Below, piece by piece: positions 6,339-8,212 of a stretch of DNA of 8,212 bases. The DNA comes from an uncultured Acetobacter sp. (GTDB lineage: Bacteria > Pseudomonadota > Alphaproteobacteria > Acetobacterales > Acetobacteraceae), in the NCBI GenBank assembly GCA_937900755.1, contig CALCDN010000210.1, positions 1-8,212 of the forward strand, read 5' to 3'. The notes under the pieces were generated by a model. The model did not search any database. It had not been told where the DNA came from and worked only from the letters and a program-made list of their open reading frames with translations. Every line of letters starts with the position of its first letter. The first letter of the stretch is position 1. Position numbers and translations under genes: made by a program.

Positions 6339-6941
6339 CTACCTGAAGCGGCAGGGCTGCCCGATCGTGGGGGCCTCATCGGTCTGGATAACCAGAAGCT
6401 GCACCGGTCCGTCCCCCACATTGCCCGCATAATGGCCTATGCGCCCCTGCCCGTCGCGCACACTACGCTGGTCCTCGCCCAGCGATATTTCTCCAGGCCC
6501 CATGACCACCTTTGTCCCGTCCATGGCGGTCACAAACCATGACCCGCTGAGCGGAATAATCCACTGCACCTTGGGGTCGGGGTGCCAGGTGCCATCCCAG
6601 TGGGCGGGCTGGACGGTAAAAATCATCTGCCCCGCACCCCGAGCCAGCCGGTCCTGCCATTGGGGGCCCGCCGGGGGGGACATGGTCTTGAGGTCAAAAT
6701 TCCGCAGCGGGCATTTTGTCATGTGGCTCATACCGGATGTGTCCGTCCAGTTATGCCAGTACCACATTGTGGGGACCTGCCTGTCAGGCGCCTGAGTCTG
6801 TGTCTGGGCCTGAGCCTGAGCCTGAGCCTGAGCCTCGCGCGAAAACAGGCTCAGGCCCACAGACAAACACAGGAGCAGGGCCATATGGCGCCTGCAAATT
6901 TTTCCAGCCAGAACTGCGGGAATGATTTTGTGAACGTCCAT
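6339..6941 (-). CDS. Exported cupin-domain protein of unknown function
   Basis: This is a 200-aa protein with a signal peptide and a single cupin (beta-barrel) domain. Residues 1-39 have a basic n-region (KICRRH), a hydrophobic core (MALLLCLSVGLSLF) and an AQA cleavage site, so it is probably periplasmic. A low-complexity Gln-Ala/Gln-Thr tract follows. The cupin part (about 90-190) shows WHPDPKVQW (119-127), LSGSW (132-136), MGPGEISLGED (147-157) and GHY (169-171). This resembles a proteobacterial cupin group with the pattern WHxxPxxQ, LSG, GPGD, ED and GH. The classical HxH metal pair is absent; H120, Q126 and H170 are candidate ligands. I start at 6941 because AAGGG lies eight bases upstream; ATG 6959 has no ribosome site, and a longer frame to 7178 would overlap comEC. 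Starts at 6941 or 6884 both keep the hydrophobic segment. Substrate and role are unknown. Confidence 0.82.
   Translation of the reverse strand: MDVHKIIPAVLAGKICRRHMALLLCLSVGLSLFSREAQAQAQAQAQTQTQAPDRQVPTMWYWHNWTDTSGMSHMTKCPLRNFDLKTMSPPAGPQWQDRLARGAGQMIFTVQPAHWDGTWHPDPKVQWIIPLSGSWFVTAMDGTKVVMGPGEISLGEDQRSVRDGQGRIGHYAGNVGDGPVQLLVIQTDEAPTIGQPCRFR
6790..6835. repeat. Hexanucleotide tandem repeat (GCCTGA unit) in the cupin gene
   Basis: Four exact GCCTGA units (6808-6831) plus a partial unit are preceded by three related units (6790-6807: GCCTGA, GTCTGT, GTCTGG). On the coding minus strand this gives alternating Gln-Ala and Gln-Thr dipeptides just at and after the signal-peptide cleavage site. Because the unit is six bases, slippage would change tract length without breaking the frame. 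Confidence 0.9.
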
Positions 6942-6991
6942 TGTCAGGCCCTTATCCATTAGAAACCAGAAAACTGTTGAACACAGCGTAA

Positions 6992-7020
6992 CAGAACCCG
7001 GCCTGCCACACCCGGTTCTG
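6992..7020 (-). terminator. Hairpin after comEC, possible terminator
   Basis: CAGAACC (6992-6998) pairs with GGTTCTG (7014-7020), with two further G-C pairs after one mismatch and a nine-base loop. On the minus strand it lies 16 bases beyond the comEC stop, in the 95-bp gap before the cupin gene. It is followed by TTACGCTGTG, which is a poor T tract, so it may be a weak terminator or an mRNA 3'-end stabiliser. The rest of the gap shows no clear promoter. Confidence 0.45.
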
Positions 7021-7036
7021 TGCAGGCACCCGCGCC

Positions 7037-8212
7037 CTATTCGGCCTGCGCCAGGGGGAGTGTTGGCATGCCGTGCCCACCGGGCTTGAGCACCCACACA
7101 CGCGCCCCCCGCTTTTGGCGGTCGTTGGTCACGCGCACGCCGTGCGCCAGAAAAACAGCCTGCGCCCCACCCCGCCAAGCGGAAAAACGATCCAGCCTGA
7201 CAGGCACGTCCGGGCAGGACGCCCGCAGTGGCGCAACGCTCACCACCGCCGCCGCCTGCGCACAGACATCATCGGGCAAGATCGCACGCCCATCTGATCC
7301 ATCATGGATCCGCAGAATAACTTCCTGCCCGTAACGCAGCATGGCGCAGGTGCCTGCCTCCTCACCGTCACCACAGATCAGGCTGCCATCGGCTGTTTCC
7401 GCCCCTGCCGCACCCTTGGCGGGAAAATCGGCGACAGGCAGGGCCATTGCCTGCGCCCACGCTGCTTTTACAACGCGTTCATCCCGCGCATGGCCCATGA
7501 CGCGCAGGGTGGCCACGTCCGTTACCCCCACCAACTGCCCGTCCGGGCTGATCAGAATATCCGGCCGGGTCATCAGCCACGGGGTTATGGTCCCCAACAG
7601 CACCGCGGACAGTCCCCACCACCGCCACGCACCCCGCCACAGGCACAACCAGCATAGCCCAAGCAGAACAGCGCACAGCCCCCAGCCCGGCATGGCGGGC
7701 ACAGCAATACGCGCCCCCGGCCACCCGGCCACCATATGCGCCAGCCACAGCACAATGCGCACGCCACCATTCATAAGGTGTAAAAACGGACCATCGGCAT
7801 GCAAGGGCATGGCGAGCAGCGCCATCAGCCCCAACGGCATGATCCATACCCCCATAAGGGGCACGGCCAGCAGGTTGGCCAGCACAAAAAACGGCTGCAC
7901 AACCCCAAAATGGGCCATAACCACCGGCAGGGTGGCCGTGCCCGCCAAAAGGCTTGTCAGCACCAGCGTGGCACTCTGGCGGGCCAAGGCCTGCCTCGCC
8001 CCCGTAAGCCCTGACAGGCTCCGCAGCAGGCGCGGGTGCAAAACCTCATACCCCGCAACAAGCGCCATGACCGCCGCCATGGACATCTGGAACGCCACAT
8101 CCAGCACAACCTGCGGGGCCGGCAGCAACATAAGCGTTGCCGCCAGCGCAAGCCCCCGCATGGACACGGCCCTGCGCCCCGCCACAAGCCAGCGCACCAC
8201 CACGCAGGCCAT
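7037..8212 (-). CDS. comEC: ComEC/Rec2 competence membrane protein, C-terminal part (5' end outside the window)
   Basis: ComEC/Rec2 forms the inner-membrane channel for single-stranded DNA in natural transformation. The gene runs off the right edge, so only the last 391 codons are seen; the Met at the edge need not be the start, since family members are commonly 700 aa or longer. Residues here begin inside the competence domain: VSMRGLALAATLMLL and then LDVAFQMSMAAVMALVAGYE (about 16-56) match its conserved 'FQMSFAAV' region. Hydrophobic segments follow at about 82-103, 106-136, 150-165, 176-192 and 198-214. The last 175 residues are soluble and begin with PDILISPDGQ. They contain no HxHxDH motif of the metallo-beta-lactamase domain found in many ComEC proteins; a domain of this kind appears usual in alphaproteobacterial ComEC. 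The stop is at 7037-7039. The cupin gene lies 95 bp downstream on the same strand. Confidence 0.88.
   Translation of the reverse strand: MACVVVRWLVAGRRAVSMRGLALAATLMLLPAPQVVLDVAFQMSMAAVMALVAGYEVLHPRLLRSLSGLTGARQALARQSATLVLTSLLAGTATLPVVMAHFGVVQPFFVLANLLAVPLMGVWIMPLGLMALLAMPLHADGPFLHLMNGGVRIVLWLAHMVAGWPGARIAVPAMPGWGLCAVLLGLCWLCLWRGAWRWWGLSAVLLGTITPWLMTRPDILISPDGQLVGVTDVATLRVMGHARDERVVKAAWAQAMALPVADFPAKGAAGAETADGSLICGDGEEAGTCAMLRYGQEVILRIHDGSDGRAILPDDVCAQAAAVVSVAPLRASCPDVPVRLDRFSAWRGGAQAVFLAHGVRVTNDRQKRGARVWVLKPGGHGMPTLPLAQAE

Noticed and set aside
6942..7178. Longer reading of the cupin gene starting at 7178 or 6959
   Set aside because: A start at 7178 would overlap the comEC coding sequence and put about 80 Gly/Arg-rich residues before the signal peptide. 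ATG 6959 lacks a ribosome site, whereas 6941 has AAGGG eight bases upstream.
8210..8212. Met codon at the right edge as the true start of the comEC gene
   Set aside because: The protein would begin inside the competence domain and lack the N-terminal part of the family, so the gene almost certainly continues beyond the window.

Overview
The window looks like chromosomal DNA of an acetic acid bacterium (Acetobacteraceae, Alphaproteobacteria; an Acetobacter-, Gluconacetobacter- or Komagataeibacter-like organism). This is inferred from the high GC content, the protein sequences, and a zapE-odhA-odhB arrangement without mdh and sucCD. The genus cannot be fixed by eye. I see no phage, IS, CRISPR, tRNA or rRNA. 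This is mostly core metabolic and housekeeping DNA, not an island.

Positions 1-4414, all on the minus strand, hold the 2-oxoglutarate dehydrogenase operon, transcribed from right to left. odhA (E1, 955 aa) is followed by odhB (E2, 405 aa), and then by the first 47 codons of a third gene. That gene begins with a lipoyl domain almost identical to that of OdhB and is most likely the E3 gene (lpd) with a fused N-terminal lipoyl domain. Together they would oxidise 2-oxoglutarate to succinyl-CoA, with E3 reoxidising the lipoyl arms. The two gaps inside the operon both hold stem-loops: a cluster of three between odhA and odhB, and a terminator-like hairpin with a broken T tract between odhB and the E3 gene. 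These could tune the ratio of subunits.

Positions 4415-4618 form a 204-bp gap upstream of odhA with nested inverted repeats and a strong odhA ribosome binding site. Upstream, on the same strand, lies zapE (AFG1-like ATPase, 407 aa, 4619-5842). A 129-bp divergent gap separates it from a plus-strand gene for a 112-aa AhpD-like protein of the carboxymuconolactone decarboxylase family (5972-6310).

Convergent to that gene, on the minus strand, is a 200-aa exported cupin protein (6339-6941) with a hexanucleotide repeat at its signal-peptide cleavage region. To its right is the 3' part of a comEC/rec2 competence membrane-protein gene (7037 to beyond 8212), whose C-terminal domain lacks the usual metallo-beta-lactamase motif.

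The most informative points are the near-duplicate lipoyl domains in adjacent genes, the missing mdh-sucCD block between zapE and odhA, and the hairpins within the operon. I did not find a convincing, wholly new biological system here.
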